A stretch of DNA of 64,000 bases from Ciona savignyi. Its lineage: Eukaryota > Chordata > Ascidiacea > Phlebobranchia > Cionidae. The notes beneath the pieces were generated by a model that had not been told where the DNA came from, ran no database searches, and saw nothing but the letters and a program-made list of their open reading frames with translations. Of this stretch, positions 22,433 to 35,520 are shown one piece after another. Numbering within the stretch: position 1 is the stretch's first letter; each line of letters opens with the position of its first letter. The position numbers and the translations under genes are program-made. The DNA is taken from positions 1,035,770-1,099,769 of the forward strand of contig CH003363.1 of the NCBI GenBank assembly GCA_000149265.1, read 5' to 3'.

Positions 22433-25400
22433 CTATGACATCATAATCGAAGGCTTGTGATCCAAATTCAAAGGCTCAAGAACAATTCCTTTGTCAGATT
22501 TGTAGTAGTCCGGAATTCCAAAAATGTTTTTTTTCGTCTGAAGCCTTTCTTCCAATTTGGCCGGGACTTGACACACTTCTTTCCATCTCTGGAATAACAA
22601 TTGTGTGATCGTTGTTTTTTGGGTAGGATACTCCGACCGGTTAGTCTGGTGGGTTAGTGTGACGTCTTTTAGCCGAAGAGTTGCAGGTCCGAAACTGGTT
22701 CATAGCTAGTTGTTTGTGTCTTTGAGCAAGGCATTTATTCGACATTGCCTGAACCCAGCGGATTAATGGGTTCTACCAAATTGAAGGAACGTCTATATCA
22801 TACAAAACATACTTTAATAGCTTCGTTAACTTGACGGTGGGCACAAGGTGATCTGACAACTACCCTTGTGTCACCTTCTTGGTTTTCCCATTCATGGGGA
22901 TAAACATGAATATCCTATCCTATTCAGGTTTATTTCCATTGATGGAAAAACGCAATGGAGATGACTTTGTGCATACGCAAGGAAGAATTTTCACTTGGGT
23001 AATTGTCAAGATTAGCACAATGTCAGGTTCTGAGTTATTACAGTATGTCAGAGTAATCTAATCGGTCGGACTGTAAATGCCTTGCCCAAGAACACAACCA
23101 ACTAGTTAGCTAACAATGTTGTACTAACTCCCAAATCTATTAAGCCGAATCAATTGTTTATATCACTTCTAATCTTTTTCTATAGTTCTTTTAAACTGTT
23201 ATTAACGACTTTTTACAACTCAAAAAAAACGCACTCAAATCTCCTTATAAAAGACCATGATCTTAAAAGGAAACTCACCTCATAGAGATTGCCCTGCGCA
23301 GTAGCAAACCTATAGATTGCATAGAAGGGTATCCACAGTATAGCACTAAGTGCGAGGCACCAGCAAATGACTTGAGCCCACAGTGGGTAGGTGTACGTAC
23401 GGTTGTATGTCAGCGGTTGGTATTGCACCAGACTGTAAATGAAGACGCCCTGAAAAAGATTGGGATTATATGATAGACACGTTCCTTTAATTTGGTAGAA
23501 CCCATTAATCCGCTAGGTTCAGGCAATGCCTATTAAGTGCCTTGCCCATCACACAACAGACTAGCTAGCAACCAGTGTCGCACCTGTGACCTTTCGATTG
23601 AAAGGCGACATACTTAACCGCCAGACTAACCAGCCGAAGGGGTAGTCTATTTTTAATGCTTAGTTTAGTTTATTCTATTTTTGCCCTCAAGAGAAATAGC
23701 AACACAGAAAATAACTCCTGACACATTACTGTATAGCTAACAGAAATAGAAATGGGCCAAGAATGGTTATGGACAGATTAACAGTTTCTATTAAGCTAAA
23801 AGGTGATAATTCATACCACAATTCAAGTATCAAGTTGTTATTTTACAAATACTGTTTTTTTCAATATGAGATTTTAAACAAAGTACGAGATTTTAAACAA
23901 ACAATATAATATTTTAAACAAAAGGTGGGTGTATATTTTTTTAAACCAACTTACAGTGGTAAGTATAGGAGCGACGACGGCCCAAGCGTATTTAAACCAC
24001 GGGATCCTGGGTTCGAACCCCAGCATGTGACAAACATGACCCCAGAACTTGGAAATGCCGTAGATGTAGCTCACGGTCACACATTCACAGATCCCGATGA
24101 AGAACAAGCACCAGCCGGCCGCAGCGTAGTTGTCGTACATGTTGAACACATATACACCGCCCTGGTGGGATAAGTGGGTGAATAGAGTTGAACTGAAAGT
24201 GGTTGGATTTATGGGGTAAAATGGGTTGAACATAAAGGAGGTAATATGGGTGGGATTTTTGGGGTAATATGGGTTAAATAAAGGGGTATTATTGGGTTTG
24301 AATTTTTTGGGGGGGGAAAATGGGTTTAAACATAAAGGGGGGGTGATTTAAGGGACCTTTGTGTTTAGTATGTAGCCGAAAAAGTGTCATGGCAAACAAC
24401 ATTTTTTTATATTGAAAAGGGCACAGTTTCCTAGATAAAGCTGGATTTATGGAGGCTTTATGCTGAAAAGAGTAGGCAAGGACTAAAACATGCAGAAATT
24501 GTTTGAGGTTAAATACGCACACTTGTGTGGGTATAGATGGATTTATGGGGCTTTATGTTAAGGGGGTAGCTAAAAATGAGTCTTGGCCAAAGTCAAAACT
24601 GTGCAGGAATTTAGTGGGTTAAGATTGAAATAGACACATGTCGAAGTAAAAATAGGTATAAAGTATTATAATAATCAGTAATATAGAAAAAAAAAGATTT
24701 GGCTTCCAATAGCAGTTTTATCAAAGTAAAAATCTTGTTCATTAAATTTACTAGTTTAGTGTAAAAACAAATCAGTACCTCAGTAATCATGATGATTCCT
24801 ACAAGGAATTGAATAAAACAAATTAAAGCCACAAGCTTTTCTCTCCGCCAAGGTCTGTTGAATAAGTTTGGCTTGAGATCGGCAATGGCTGCTATGAAAC
24901 TCTCCTGGCCAATAAACTGTGATGGAAAATACCTTGGTAAATGTGATGTTAGAAAAATAACAAAAAAGAGAATTTTTCTAAACAAAATTAAGTAAAACAT
25001 ACTGTTCGGTTTATTTAACGGTTTCTATTCACTATGGAGGGGTAAGTTTCAATATAAATTTAGTCAACCGGTTATCCGATTTTATATTATTTAACCACTA
25101 AAAAATAAAGAAACAGTTGAAAGATTTTGTATATAAACCAAATACAAAGCATTCAGTTACTATGATCTGACAATTTCCAATAAAAAAAATATACATTTTG
25201 ATTAAACATAGTGGTGAATTGACAAATAAAGTGTCGTGAAATGGTTAACAGGTTAAACATGTTTGTATTGAGTTAAATGCTATCAAAATCTAGGTATATG
25301 CACAGTCCTAATATTTTTATATAGTCAAACACCTTATTCTCAAAGTTGAGTAGGGTTAAAAGGTACAAGTAGAGTTAACAGGTACAAGCTGAGTTAACAT

Positions 25401-28400
25401 GTACAAGTAGAGTTAACATGTACAAACTTAAATACCTGACTGTCGAGCCCGAGAAGAAATATCATAAGAAAGAAAAGCACGCCCCATAAATTGGGCAATG
25501 GCATCAAAGTGATGGCTTTCGGGTACGCAATGAATACAAGACCTGGTCCAGACTCCGCTACTGTTTGTATGGAGGTGTTCTGTGGAGGAAATGGCGGGGT
25601 AGATATAATTATCAAGGTTGATGGGAAATGTACAAAGCGTTTCTGGGATATTGCTGTGTTATTTCCTTGAATGGAAAAACACAGGAAAGTTATCACAGAA
25701 CACAGAGAGAATGGTTCATTTTCAATCATAAGGCTATGTTGTGGTGGACACTGTTTGTACAGAGCTCTTTAGGAATGGGAAAGATGGTCGTTTGACGTAA
25801 TTTGCAGAAAAACAACAGTCATCGAGGTCACATGTTAAAGACTTAAAGAGGGGGTTTCATTAGGAGAAAATTTATTATTCTGGCTTTGTTTTTTCGACTG
25901 TCTTACAACTCGGCGCATTATGCTCCAAAATCAAATTTTGTTTTCACGTCTACATTAGCATAATCATGAAGGGCCATGGGAAATGTACAAAGCGTTAATG
26001 TGATATTACAGTGTTATTTCCTTGAATGGAAAAACACAGGAGAGTTATCACATGAGCAAAGGTCAGATTACCTCACAAATACATAAGGTAGCATTATAAT
26101 GTGGGTGTTTGTCATATTACCTTGCACCCACCGTCTTTTATTTTTAGCAGAACCAATTAATCCATTGGGTTCAGGTGATGTCAGCTAAGTGATTGCCTAA
26201 GGACACAATCAACTAACTAGAACACAATTTTCATTCTTACCCATAAGATATCGGCTGATAGGTGACATGCTGACCAACCAAGTTATAATTATTACCTCAT
26301 GCCCAGAGTCAGGTTACTAGAGATACTGCACCGTGTTGTTTTTAATTGAAACATTGCTACAGTTATTGACACATAAAACCACAGGGTTCAAATTAACTCT
26401 AATTTTATGTCCAAACTTTTCCAAAGATACAACCAACTTAAAAGAGCTGGTTTTGATCCCATCACCTTTCAACTGATGGTTTAACATGTTAAGAATAAAA
26501 AGGACCAAGAGAGCTATTAAATAGTTCAATTATTCATATTTCTGTGTGTTACGTTCAGCTTTCTATGTCCAACATTCGACTTGTTGGAACTATTTTAGCA
26601 TAGGGAAGGTTGATTCCATCATATGTTATTAGCAAGTCAGGTTTTACCATTTTTAAAAATATCTAATTCCAACAGTCAAGTTGGTGTAGTTTTAATGCGT
26701 GGATGGTTGATTCATGGATATTTTAATGCGTGGATAGTTGATTCATGGATATTTTAATGCGTGGATAGTTGATTCATGTATATTTTAATGCGTGGATGGT
26801 TGATTCATGGATATTTTAATGCGTGGATGGTTGATTCATGGATATTTTAATGCGTGGATGGTTGATTCATGGATATTTTAATGCGTGGATGGTTGATTCA
26901 TGGATATTTTATTGCGTGAATAGTTGATCTATGTATATTTTAATGCGTGGATAGTTGATCTATGTATATGTGTCCTTTTTTGATATTTACCTGTTCTTTG
27001 GCCATGAACCCAAGCACGGAGAAGACGGTAAAGCCGGCGAAAAAACTTGTCCCGCTGTTTAACAGCGATAGAACAATCGTGTCTCTGTGGATAACCTTTT
27101 CATTATTTTTTATCCAAGCTAAATAAAAATTTTTAAAAAGTTGTCACCGCGTCAGCGATCTGCAGTTAGTCTGGACGGCTATGTACTTAGGATTGAATAT
27201 TCATGTATATTACAGTGCATGGGAAAACCAAGAGACCATATGACACGGAAAATTATCAGATAACTTGAAACAAAAGGAAGCATACTTAAATAAATCATCT
27301 AATCTTAGAAAAGTTTATCCCTGTGAATGGGAAAACCAAGGGCGTTAACACAGGCAATCATCATATCACCTCGCGCCCACCGTCGGGTTACCGGAGCCAT
27401 TGCAATGTGTTGTGTTTGAGTATAATTCAAAATTTTTTAAATTAGCGGAAACCATTATTTAACAGGTTTAGGCAATGACGGTTAAGTGCCTTGCACAAGG
27501 ACCTAACCGACCAGGTACTGTGACGCAATACCCACCAAGATATTCGATTGAATAGATCTGAACATAGTGAAAAACGTTTCATATACAACATACATTACTA
27601 TATAAGCTTAAGAATTACATTGATTACGGCTGTGTTAAAGTTACAATCTTACCTATAGAGATTCTGGTGGTAATTGTTATAACTTCCCATGGCAACCATG
27701 ATGCCATTACACAGCGAGTAGGAATAAAACACCTGGGTTGCTGCGTCCGCCCATACCTGTCAATCAAAGTCATAACTGTCAATCAAGTTTCCATTAGATG
27801 TATATTAATAATGGAATCTCGTTAACATTGGTTTAGTTTTGTTCATTCTTTTTAGCCTAAAATACAAATAGGGAACGGGGAAAGTGCGGCAAAACGAACT
27901 CGTTAAAACCCAACAACGATTAAATACCATTATTTTTAAGAAATATATAGTTACCAGGGGCACATACGATCTAATATTTAAGTTTCATTCACAAGAATAA
28001 AAAAACGCGGTGGAGTTATCTCACAGGCAATCTCAAGGTACCTCGCGAAAACGTTATTACGCGGGTAACCATAGGATAGGATAGGATATTCATGTTAATC
28101 CCCGTGAATGGAAAAACAAAGGGGGTCAAGACACGGGCAGTCATCAGATCACCTCGCGCCCACCGTCGGGTTACCGGATCTATTGCAGTGTATTGTGTAT
28201 GATAGACAAATTCCTTCAATTAAGTAGAACCCATTAAACCGCTGGGTTTAGGCAATGTCCGTTAAGTGCATTACCCAAGGACACAACCGACTAGCTAGCG
28301 ACCAGTTTCGCACCAGCAACCATTCTATTAAAAGGCGACGCACTTAACCGCCAGGCAAACAGGCCGGACAACCATCCGATTACCCAGTGATTAGTTTTGA

Positions 28401-31400
28401 TCTAACAACGGTTCGGCTGAAAGGCAACGCACAAAGCCACCAAGCTATTCAGCCGGATAACAGTAATATAGGATAGGATATTCATGTTTATCCCCGTGAG
28501 TGGGAAAACCAAGGGGGTTAACACACGGGCAATCGTCAGATCACCTCGCGCCCACTGTCGGGTTACCGGAGCTATTGCAGTGTGTTGTGTATGATACATA
28601 CATTCCTTTAATTTGGTAGAACCCATTAATCCGCTGGGTTCAGGCAATGATACACACATAATATTACCTGTGGCTCTCCAAGCTTGGTTACATTTGGTGT
28701 AAGGTAGAAAGATATTCCATCACTTGCCCCATCCAGCGTCACCCCGCGCACAAACAGCACAAGTAACATAAACAGGGGGAATGTAGCAGTGAAATACACC
28801 ACCTGCACGTAATCAATGGGTTTTGTTGGAGGGGATATTCATGCTTTATTCTCATAACTTAGAAAACCTAAAAAAGGTTATCACATAGTTTATTTTGTCG
28901 ACTACACGGCGTTCTTTATTAGGTAAACGAAGCAATTGTAGTGTGTTGTGTATGACTAACACGCTGCTACTATTTAACTTTAACCCATTAACTCATTCAG
29001 CAACTTTTCAGCTAAAAAACGCGCTCTAACTGACTGAGCCATGGATGGATGGAAAAACACACTAGTTAAAATACAATGTGCTCATTTTCATCCCGGGCAC
29101 AGTCAATATAGCTTGGATAATCGTCAGAAGTCCAGTGTTGCATAATTGGTAACTATTGTTCTGTGATATTAATAACTACGCCAGTTCCTAATGTGTTTTA
29201 ATAAAACTTATGTTTAAAAGTTATCCAATGAGTCTACGCTACACCAACACCAATAATGTCATTTCTACGAATACACTACCATGTGAGACTATGTAAAATA
29301 AAAAAACTTGATAAATTGACGTCATTTTACCGTAAAAAACGTCATTAATGACGCCATTATCGCTCACCTTACTGGTCCAAGCGATCCCTTTCCAGATGCA
29401 GAAATAAATGATGATCCATGACACTAGGAGGCAGCAGAACAGCGGGAGTCGAACTGAGCCGATTTGTTCTACTCCGCTTGACTTTGCCAGCACTCCACGC
29501 CTGCAATGCAATTGGGTAAGGGGAACTACAAAAGGCAAATACGGAAGAAGAAAAGGAGGGGAACTGCACACTAAAATGAAGACTATGACATTTTATTGGG
29601 TAGTGTAAGGGCTGAGGTTAAAGTTAGCGTTGGTTCTGGGGTTGAGATATTCCTGTTTCGTGATTTGATTCGTTTGCCATTTTTTAATACTGGGGCAAAA
29701 AATGAATAACCTAAACTAGGATCAACTAAAATGATACGTAACACAGGAACAGGAAAATGCGGCAAAACGAACTGGTTAAAACTTGGGTTGAGGTTAGTGT
29801 TTAAGGCGAGGTTTTTAGTTCCCGCAGTTTTAATTAGATGTTCCCCTCCTTCCCTCCTTTTAGTGTTATTTGTACGTATGTTGTGGTAGTATATTCTCGT
29901 TAAGCGTATATCGGACTATGTCGTACTTAAGAAGGGCTTAATGGTTTAGTGCGGCGTCTTTACGTCGACAGGTTAAAGGTCGAAACAGGTCACTTGCCAG
30001 TCAAAATTGATAAAGCACTTTACGGACTTTGCGTTGACTCAATGGATTATTTTGTTGTACTTTAACCAAAATAACGTCCTAATTAGATAACAAACTACAT
30101 TAGCTCTTGTAATTGGACATTGGGTAAGTAATCTTATAACGCTCCTTACGTATTCTACGAGGGAATCCGATAGGCCTATCACGATAACGGGGATACAATT
30201 TAAATACAATATTATTGCGAAGCACGAAATGATATATTTTTCTTACGTGTTGACATAGTAAAAGCTTTGTAACCAAATACCCAGCAATCATTTCGCAAGC
30301 ATTTCTCTATGAATCGGGTTTTTCCTAAATGTATGTTTTCTATGGGTGAACACGTTTTTACACGTAACCGAATCCTGTGGCCAGGTAACATATGACTCAT
30401 TTTCTTTATTCGCCGTCCCGGTATTTCCTTGTGGTAATAGGATGTGCTACTCATTGTCCCAGTGTTATCACGCTACCTGACGCGACGCGCATTGCGAGTG
30501 ACAGTGATTGATTGACTACACTGGATTACACACCGGCGAATAGGTCCAGGCATGTTGGCACACTATTGGACAGGTGTTTCTTTTGCTGTCCGACCAAATA
30601 GCCTGGTGGGCTAGCGCGTCGCCTTTTTTACAATATGGTTGAAGAATCGAAACTGGTCTTTGGCTAGTCAATGAATATCCTTGGCAAGGCACTTAGCAGA
30701 CATTGCCCAAACCCAGTGAAATAATGGTTGTAGTAAAACTAACGTATAAATTATATACAACACACTGCAATATAGTACCAATAACCCGACTGTGGGCGAG
30801 TGGTGATCGGAAGATTTTAGGGCAAAGCTTTATCATTTCGTATATCTACTTAGCCATCGACACAATTTTTTACCGGATTAAGTTTCGAACCCATGATGGG
30901 CTCGTCCCTTACATCGTTATTATATAGTTGGTATATGTATCGGTCGCGTTAACCATTAGGCCACACGGCCGTACTCCGTCGTCACAATTGCAAAACTAGA
31001 GAGGAGCATAAGTCATAATGCTACAGACTGCATTCACCGCATTCAAATGTGTCAATCAGCGACGGCAGTTCTTTAACTGAAATATTTCATACAAACCCAC
31101 ATCTAAATGCACGGTAAGCTAACGATTATACCCTCGTTATAACGTTTGTTCTTGTTTTCCAACTAAAGAAGCCCGATTTGCTTAGCTATCTATATTGGCA
31201 ATAAATCAGCCGATAGCTAATATTTGCTTATAAGTTAAGATTAATACTTACTCCCAATATTCCACCACTGATGACACCTTTTCTTCGTTTGATGAAATAT
31301 TATTGAGTGACGTCATTCCGTATGACGTGTTCATATGTGACGTCACGGCGTATGACGCGTTCATCAGCGGAGTAGTAGCGTACGTCGTGTTCTCCACAAG

Positions 31401-32793
31401 AGAATCGATTAAATTGGACCCACTCGTATTAATGTTGCTGCCGTAGACGAAACAACGTTGCGTGTTCCAATCGTTGTGACACGAAGTCCAAGGCAGTGTT
31501 GCTTCAAAGCTGGCCACAATATACCGGAGCGACCACGCCAGTACCGCCATGTAGTAGGTGTTCAAGTTCATTATTATCGTCATGGATGCGAACCCGATGC
31601 CTGTGGTGTGCGGAGGTTACGTCATGTGTAGTGATTACGTCATCACAATAGCAGCACAGCCTATACGCTTCATATGCGTTTTCCCATTTGCAGTGGGATT
31701 AAGCACGACTATAGGATAGAATATTCGTGCTTATCCCCATACTATTAGAACCTAAGGGGGTAATACACGGGAAATCGTCAAATCACCTCGTGCCAAACAT
31801 AGGGTTACAGGAGCTATTGTAGTGCTGTGTTGTGTATAATTCACACGTTCCTTTAATTTAGTAGAACCCTTTATTCCACTGGGTTCAGGCAATGTCCGTC
31901 TACCTGGCGACAAATTTCGAACCTGCAACCCTACGACTGAAAGCGGTACACTAATCTATCAAGCTAATCGGTCAGACTTAGTATGCTAGTTACACAGGGA
32001 ATTTTTTCGGCAGCAAACATTTTTATAACGGATGATGAAGATTTATGACGTATATCATGACGTCACCTCTCATAAGCGGGAACATGTCCCACGCGGCGGA
32101 GACGCTTCGGCTGGTGAATTGACCGATGGCAGCTTCCAGGAAGAACAAGGGAACAGCTGCTCCCACCAGGAACAACAAGTACGGAATCAAGAAAGCTCCT
32201 GTTAAATAGGATAGAATATTCATGTTTATCCCCGTGAATGGGAAAACCAAGGGGGTTATCACACGGGCAATCGTCAGATCATCTCGCGCCCATCGTTGGG
32301 TTACCGGAGCTATTGCAGTGTGTTGTATATGATAGACACGTTCCTTCAATTTGGTAGAACCCATTAATCCGCTGGGTTCAGGCAGTTTCCGTAAAGTGCC
32401 TTTCTCAAAGACACATCCGACTTATCGTTACGTAACAATCATTGTAATTGTCACGACGGTAAAATGACCCGATATTCGATTCAATGGAAGTTTAGTCAAA
32501 GCTTGGAAAATATTCCTTTGAATATCTTAGGATTGAAAACACATCCGGGCAGTAACAACGGCAAGCTATATAGCTTCACATGCTGACAATACTTTGTACG
32601 ATATACCAGTATATTTAATATCTCGCACTCTGTATTCACCTCCACCGTTCTTATAGCACAAGTAGGGAAACCTCCAGACATTTCCGAGCCCAATTGAACC
32701 TCCCGCGACCCCAAACACAAAGTCGATCTTGCTCTGCCATTTTTCTCGCTTCTTCGTGGTGTTTGTTGCAGGTAAATCCCCATTTTGGTCCAT
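22433..32793 (-). CDS. SLC6 sodium/chloride-coupled symporter, GABA/taurine/betaine/creatine-like
   Basis: It should import a small amino-acid-like solute across the plasma membrane with Na+ and Cl-. Twelve exons on the minus strand join in phase to 638 residues: 32793-32640, 32198-32067, 31600-31252, 29500-29368, 28802-28668, 27756-27653, 27084-26991, 25579-25436, 24916-24779, 24161-23955, 23449-23279, 22588-22433. Landmarks: [20 protein letters not shown] in TM1 with the Na+ site, [11 protein letters not shown] in TM3, [15 protein letters not shown] (disulphide loop), [27 protein letters not shown] in TM6, [24 protein letters not shown] in TM8. NGGG and the TM6 motif favour the GABA/taurine/creatine branch over monoamine carriers. 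Extracellular loop 2 is enlarged by a 30-bp repeat. Substrate is not decidable from this. Intact. Confidence 0.95.
22631..22927 (+). repeat. SINE1 copy, full length
   Basis: From CCGACCGGTTAGTCTGGTGG to CATGAATATCCTATCCTATT; antisense in SLC6 intron 11, head 43 bp from exon 12. Confidence 0.9.
23470..23638 (-). repeat. SINE1 copy, tail lost
   Basis: From GATAGACACGTTCC to AACCAGCCG. It lies sense in SLC6 intron 10, its truncated end 20 bp from the exon 11 acceptor. Confidence 0.8.
25618..26275 (-). repeat. Two copies of an 85-bp degenerate SINE1 tail and a head-half fragment
   Basis: GATGGGAAATGTACAAAGCG through CTTGAATGGAAAAACACAGG occurs at 25618-25700 and again at 25975-26060. A head-half fragment follows at 26120-26275 (AACCAATTAATCCATTGGG, AAGGACACAATCAACTA). 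All are old SINE1 pieces in SLC6 intron 7. Confidence 0.6.
26691..26969. repeat. 31-bp minisatellite, nine copies
   Basis: Unit TTTTAATGCGTGGATGGTTG plus ATTCATGGATA, with a G/A variant (GGATGG/GGATAG) and the last copies drifting. It ends about 20 bp from the exon 7 splice donor of SLC6 (26990). Confidence 0.9.
27188..27530 (-). repeat. SINE1 copies, one fragment and one near full
   Basis: A tail fragment at 27188-27270 and a longer copy at 27313-27530 (CCTGTGAATGGGAAAACC to GGACCTAACCGACCAGG). Confidence 0.7.
28076..28368 (-). repeat. SINE1 copy, full length
   Basis: From GGATAGGATATTCATG to AACAGGCCGGAC; SLC6 intron 5, sense. Confidence 0.85.
28410..28649 (-). repeat. SINE1 copy broken into head scrap and tail-centre part
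   Basis: A head scrap (28410-28456) and a well-kept part (28468-28649) stopping inside GTTCAGGCAATG, 18 bp before the exon 5 donor of SLC6. Confidence 0.75.
28832..29045 (-). repeat. SINE1 copy, degenerate
   Basis: GGGATATTCATG and GAAGCAATTGTAGTGTGTTG remain; tail faces the exon 5 acceptor 30 bp away. Confidence 0.55.
29515..29872 (+). mobile_element. MITE-A copy with an insertion, 14 bp from SLC6 exon 4
   Basis: GGAGGGGAACTGCACACTAAAATGAAG and CCCTCCTTCCCTCCTTTTAG mark the ends in part, with the shared GGGGTTGAGAT core split by about 135 bp (29650-29785) of another dispersed sequence that has echoes at 27875-27905 and 41524-41590. Confidence 0.6.
29930..30060 (+). repeat. SINE1 head-half relic
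   Basis: AATGGTTTAGTGCGGCGTC, AGGTCGAAACAGGTCACT and the ATTGATAAAGCACTTTACGG block are old SINE1 landmarks. The sequence from 30061 to 30592 shows nothing recognisable. Confidence 0.5.
30593..30972. repeat. Degenerate SINE1 (+) abutting a SINE2 (-)
   Basis: 30593-30830 keeps SINE1 landmarks (CTGGTGGGCTAGCGCGTCGCC, TACAACACACTGCAATA). 30870-30972 is a good antisense SINE2 with GTTTCGAACCCATGATGGGC and CGCGTTAACCATTAGGCCAC. Confidence 0.75.
31302..31391 (-). repeat. 30-bp coding repeat, three units, in SLC6 extracellular loop 2
   Basis: On the minus strand three 30-bp units encode [20 protein letters not shown] and [10 protein letters not shown]. Each starts with an N-X-S/T glycosylation site, and two units carry TGACGTCA in the DNA. 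Confidence 0.85.
31711..31980 (-). repeat. SINE1 copy
   Basis: From ATAGGATAGAATATTCG to GCTAATCGGTCAGAC; SLC6 intron 2. Confidence 0.8.
32209..32425 (-). repeat. SINE1 copy whose tail meets the SLC6 exon 2 acceptor
   Basis: Sense to SLC6. Its tail (reading GAATATTCTATCCTATTT in the mRNA sense) is followed by AACAG and exon 2 at 32198, ten bases on. Confidence 0.85.
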
Positions 32794-34998
32794 GAACGTA
32801 AACTTCTATGACGTAATACAGCCTTAACTGAATAAATGTGACGACACCTGGAAAAGGACAAAAGCGGACGGTAAGATTTGGCCGAAAGGTAGATGAATCG
32901 AAACCAGGCGCTGGCGATTCAGTTGTATGCCTAGAAAAGACAGACGTCGCTTAAACCCACTAGACTAGATTAATGGGTTCTAACAAACCTTTAAACAGTA
33001 AAAATACGCTGTAATCACAACACGCTATAATCGTCCTTGTAGCTCGACGGTAGCGCTATTGATATATATTCATTATATGTGTACATCGTCATCGCGGATA
33101 TTATGTAATATAGGATGTGGAAAACTCAGGTCCACCTGACTAACAGCATCATCGCCTGTGTAAACTGTTGCATTGGGCGAATTGACACATAAATACAGTT
33201 TACTACAAGTCTCAAAGATCTATTTACTACAAGTCTCAAGTTCGCAGATTAACACAGGGATCGTTGACCTGTGTAAACGGTTGATTAGCTTGTCTGTACA
33301 TTAACACGCGGGAGGTAAGCTATAATGTTAGTGTTAAGAAACTTGGATTTTACAGGGTTAAAAATAAGATAAAGTAGCCGGATCCAAACTTTTACTTTTC
33401 GAATATTTAGAGGCACGGTAAATGCATGATACTAACAGTAGTGAAAATAATTACTTTGTCTTGTTTAATACTCTATGTTTTCTTTTCGTTTAATAATGGT
33501 TTTTATTTTTCGCCTTTTTATCGATTTCTCTTTTAATTATTACCAATAAGGCGAAAATCAATCATTAAAAGGCTCATAAAAAATAGTCCGGAACTAAAAA
33601 TATAATATCATCAAATCCAGACCATTTTAGTAATACAAATTTAGATATTAATCATTCCTATCAGTATTTATTAAACTATAACTTGAACGCCACTTAACGC
33701 GCTGAACATTAATACGCGGCATACCAATTACTTACTACATTAATAATCGTACAACGATCACTTAGACTGAGACAAAACGACCTTTTCAATCCCACCTAAC
33801 CAACCAGTCCCTATAGATTCGTCTTAACAGGCGGTATTGTGGCTTAACAATCTCAATAAGGAGTGTTCCCATACCTTACAATCGTTAGTACCCCTTTACG
33901 TTATCAGTTCGCATTCTAAACGGATGGTTTGTTCTACGACTTACACACGAAACAGCTTGTTTGTACCGTGTTACAAATGATCTCGGATTGTATGACATCA
34001 ATGGCGCGATTCTACGTGATTTAATTCAAAGCGTGGTTCGATTTTTTGTTTGGCAAACTTATACCGGTCGGTACTGTCTGTTCAGCGAGATTTTAATTAA
34101 TATAATAAACCAGACACAAATATCCTGATTCGAATTATTATTTTTTTACTATTATTATGGAAAAAATATGTTTAGCAGAAGAAATAAAAACTGCGTAATT
34201 GTTATCTTAGACCACCTACAATGTTAAGCGACGATTTTCTCTCTTTCTCCTTATGCTTACCCTATCCTCTTAATATAAAACGCGACCGACTAACCTATAC
34301 TGTTTGGTCAAAACGAGACTATGAACTCAAGTAAACTCAGCTACTGTTTGGTCAAAACATGTTTTTGGTACACAGCGTGATAAATGTTTTCTAACATTTT
34401 AGGAGAGTTCCAAACGTTCTACAAATAGACTTCCAATATGGTAAATATTAGCCAAAACTAGAACGCTGAAGAGATCGTTTGAAATACAGTTTGCTCGTGT
34501 TACCGCATTCTAGGCAACTGATCACTGAAAAATAACCTAGCAACGACAACACTTATCGCTTGATAGTAGTTCTGATCACTTTTGTCTGCACTAAATAGAC
34601 CGTTAAATTTAAATGGAACCACTTCACGCCTGGTCAATACACATATTTGTAATCTAGAAGTGGCCGATTTGACCAGCGGCAGCTGCTTGATCCAATTACC
34701 ACGCTATCAGATGCGCTAATCAAGTCCCACCTCGCCTGTTGCTATGAGAAATCTGCTGATAGAAATTTTGGACGAGAACGAAATAAATCCAACTTGATTT
34801 TGAAAATTCCAATAATATTATTAAAACCTTCAAAAAAGGATGTTGTAATTCCAACAATAAAATAAGCTGGTAAATTTGTGTTTGTTACAGGACCTATCCT
34901 ATTCTAAGCAAACTGGCTGGTGATCGAAAGTTCAGATCTTGTCCTAAACTCTGTTTTCAAATAAAGCTTGTTTCCCCATCCATTACCTTAACACTGTT

Positions 34999-35178
34999 GA
35001 TGAATGGGTTCTACTAAATTGAAGAAACGTTGTAATTCTACACAACACACTGCAACTGTAATAGATCCGGTAACTAGGCGGTGGGTGCGAGGTAATCTGA
35101 CGATTGCCCGTGTGTTAACTCACCCTGCGTTTTCTCATTTGCAGGGATATGTATGAATATCTTATCATATCCAATCTT
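34999..35178 (+). repeat. SINE1 copy, head lost
   Basis: From GATGAATGGGTTCTACTAAATT to GAATATCTTATCATATCC. Confidence 0.75.
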
Positions 35179-35407
35179 GAATCTATTCAAGCTTGAGTTA
35201 ATATATAGAAAATCGGATTCGCCACAAGTGCGTCATCAGTTCTTTATTTAAATAGAGATGATTGTTGCACAGGATTTAAATAAGATGAATTGAGTTGAAG
35301 TGTGAGAGCTTCTGGATGAGTGCGTTTCAACTGCGCATTCCTAAGCGCGTCGTCTACCACTTGCCTTCATTGTGTGCCCTTCGACAAGGCGCTAGAATGA
35401 CATTGAT

Positions 35408-35520
35408 ATACGATTGTGCGGTAGAATGGTTAAAGTCCTCGAGACCTAGGCTAAAAAAACGATTTCAATAAAAAAAATGATTTTAATAACAAGCCCATCA
35501 TAGATTCGAAACTCACCCGT
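35408..35520 (+). repeat. SINE2 copy, diverged
   Basis: TGTGCGGTAGAATGGTTAAAG, then CAAGCCCATCATAGATTCGAAAC. Confidence 0.65.

Noticed and set aside
24000-24030. tRNA-like B box (GGGTTCGAACCCC) on the plus strand
   Set aside because: It lies within SLC6 exon 10, where the minus strand encodes the conserved [13 protein letters not shown] stretch; there is no A box at the right distance.
29239-29571. 110-codon minus-strand frame as an independent gene
   Set aside because: Its middle is SLC6 exon 4; the flanks are intron read-through.
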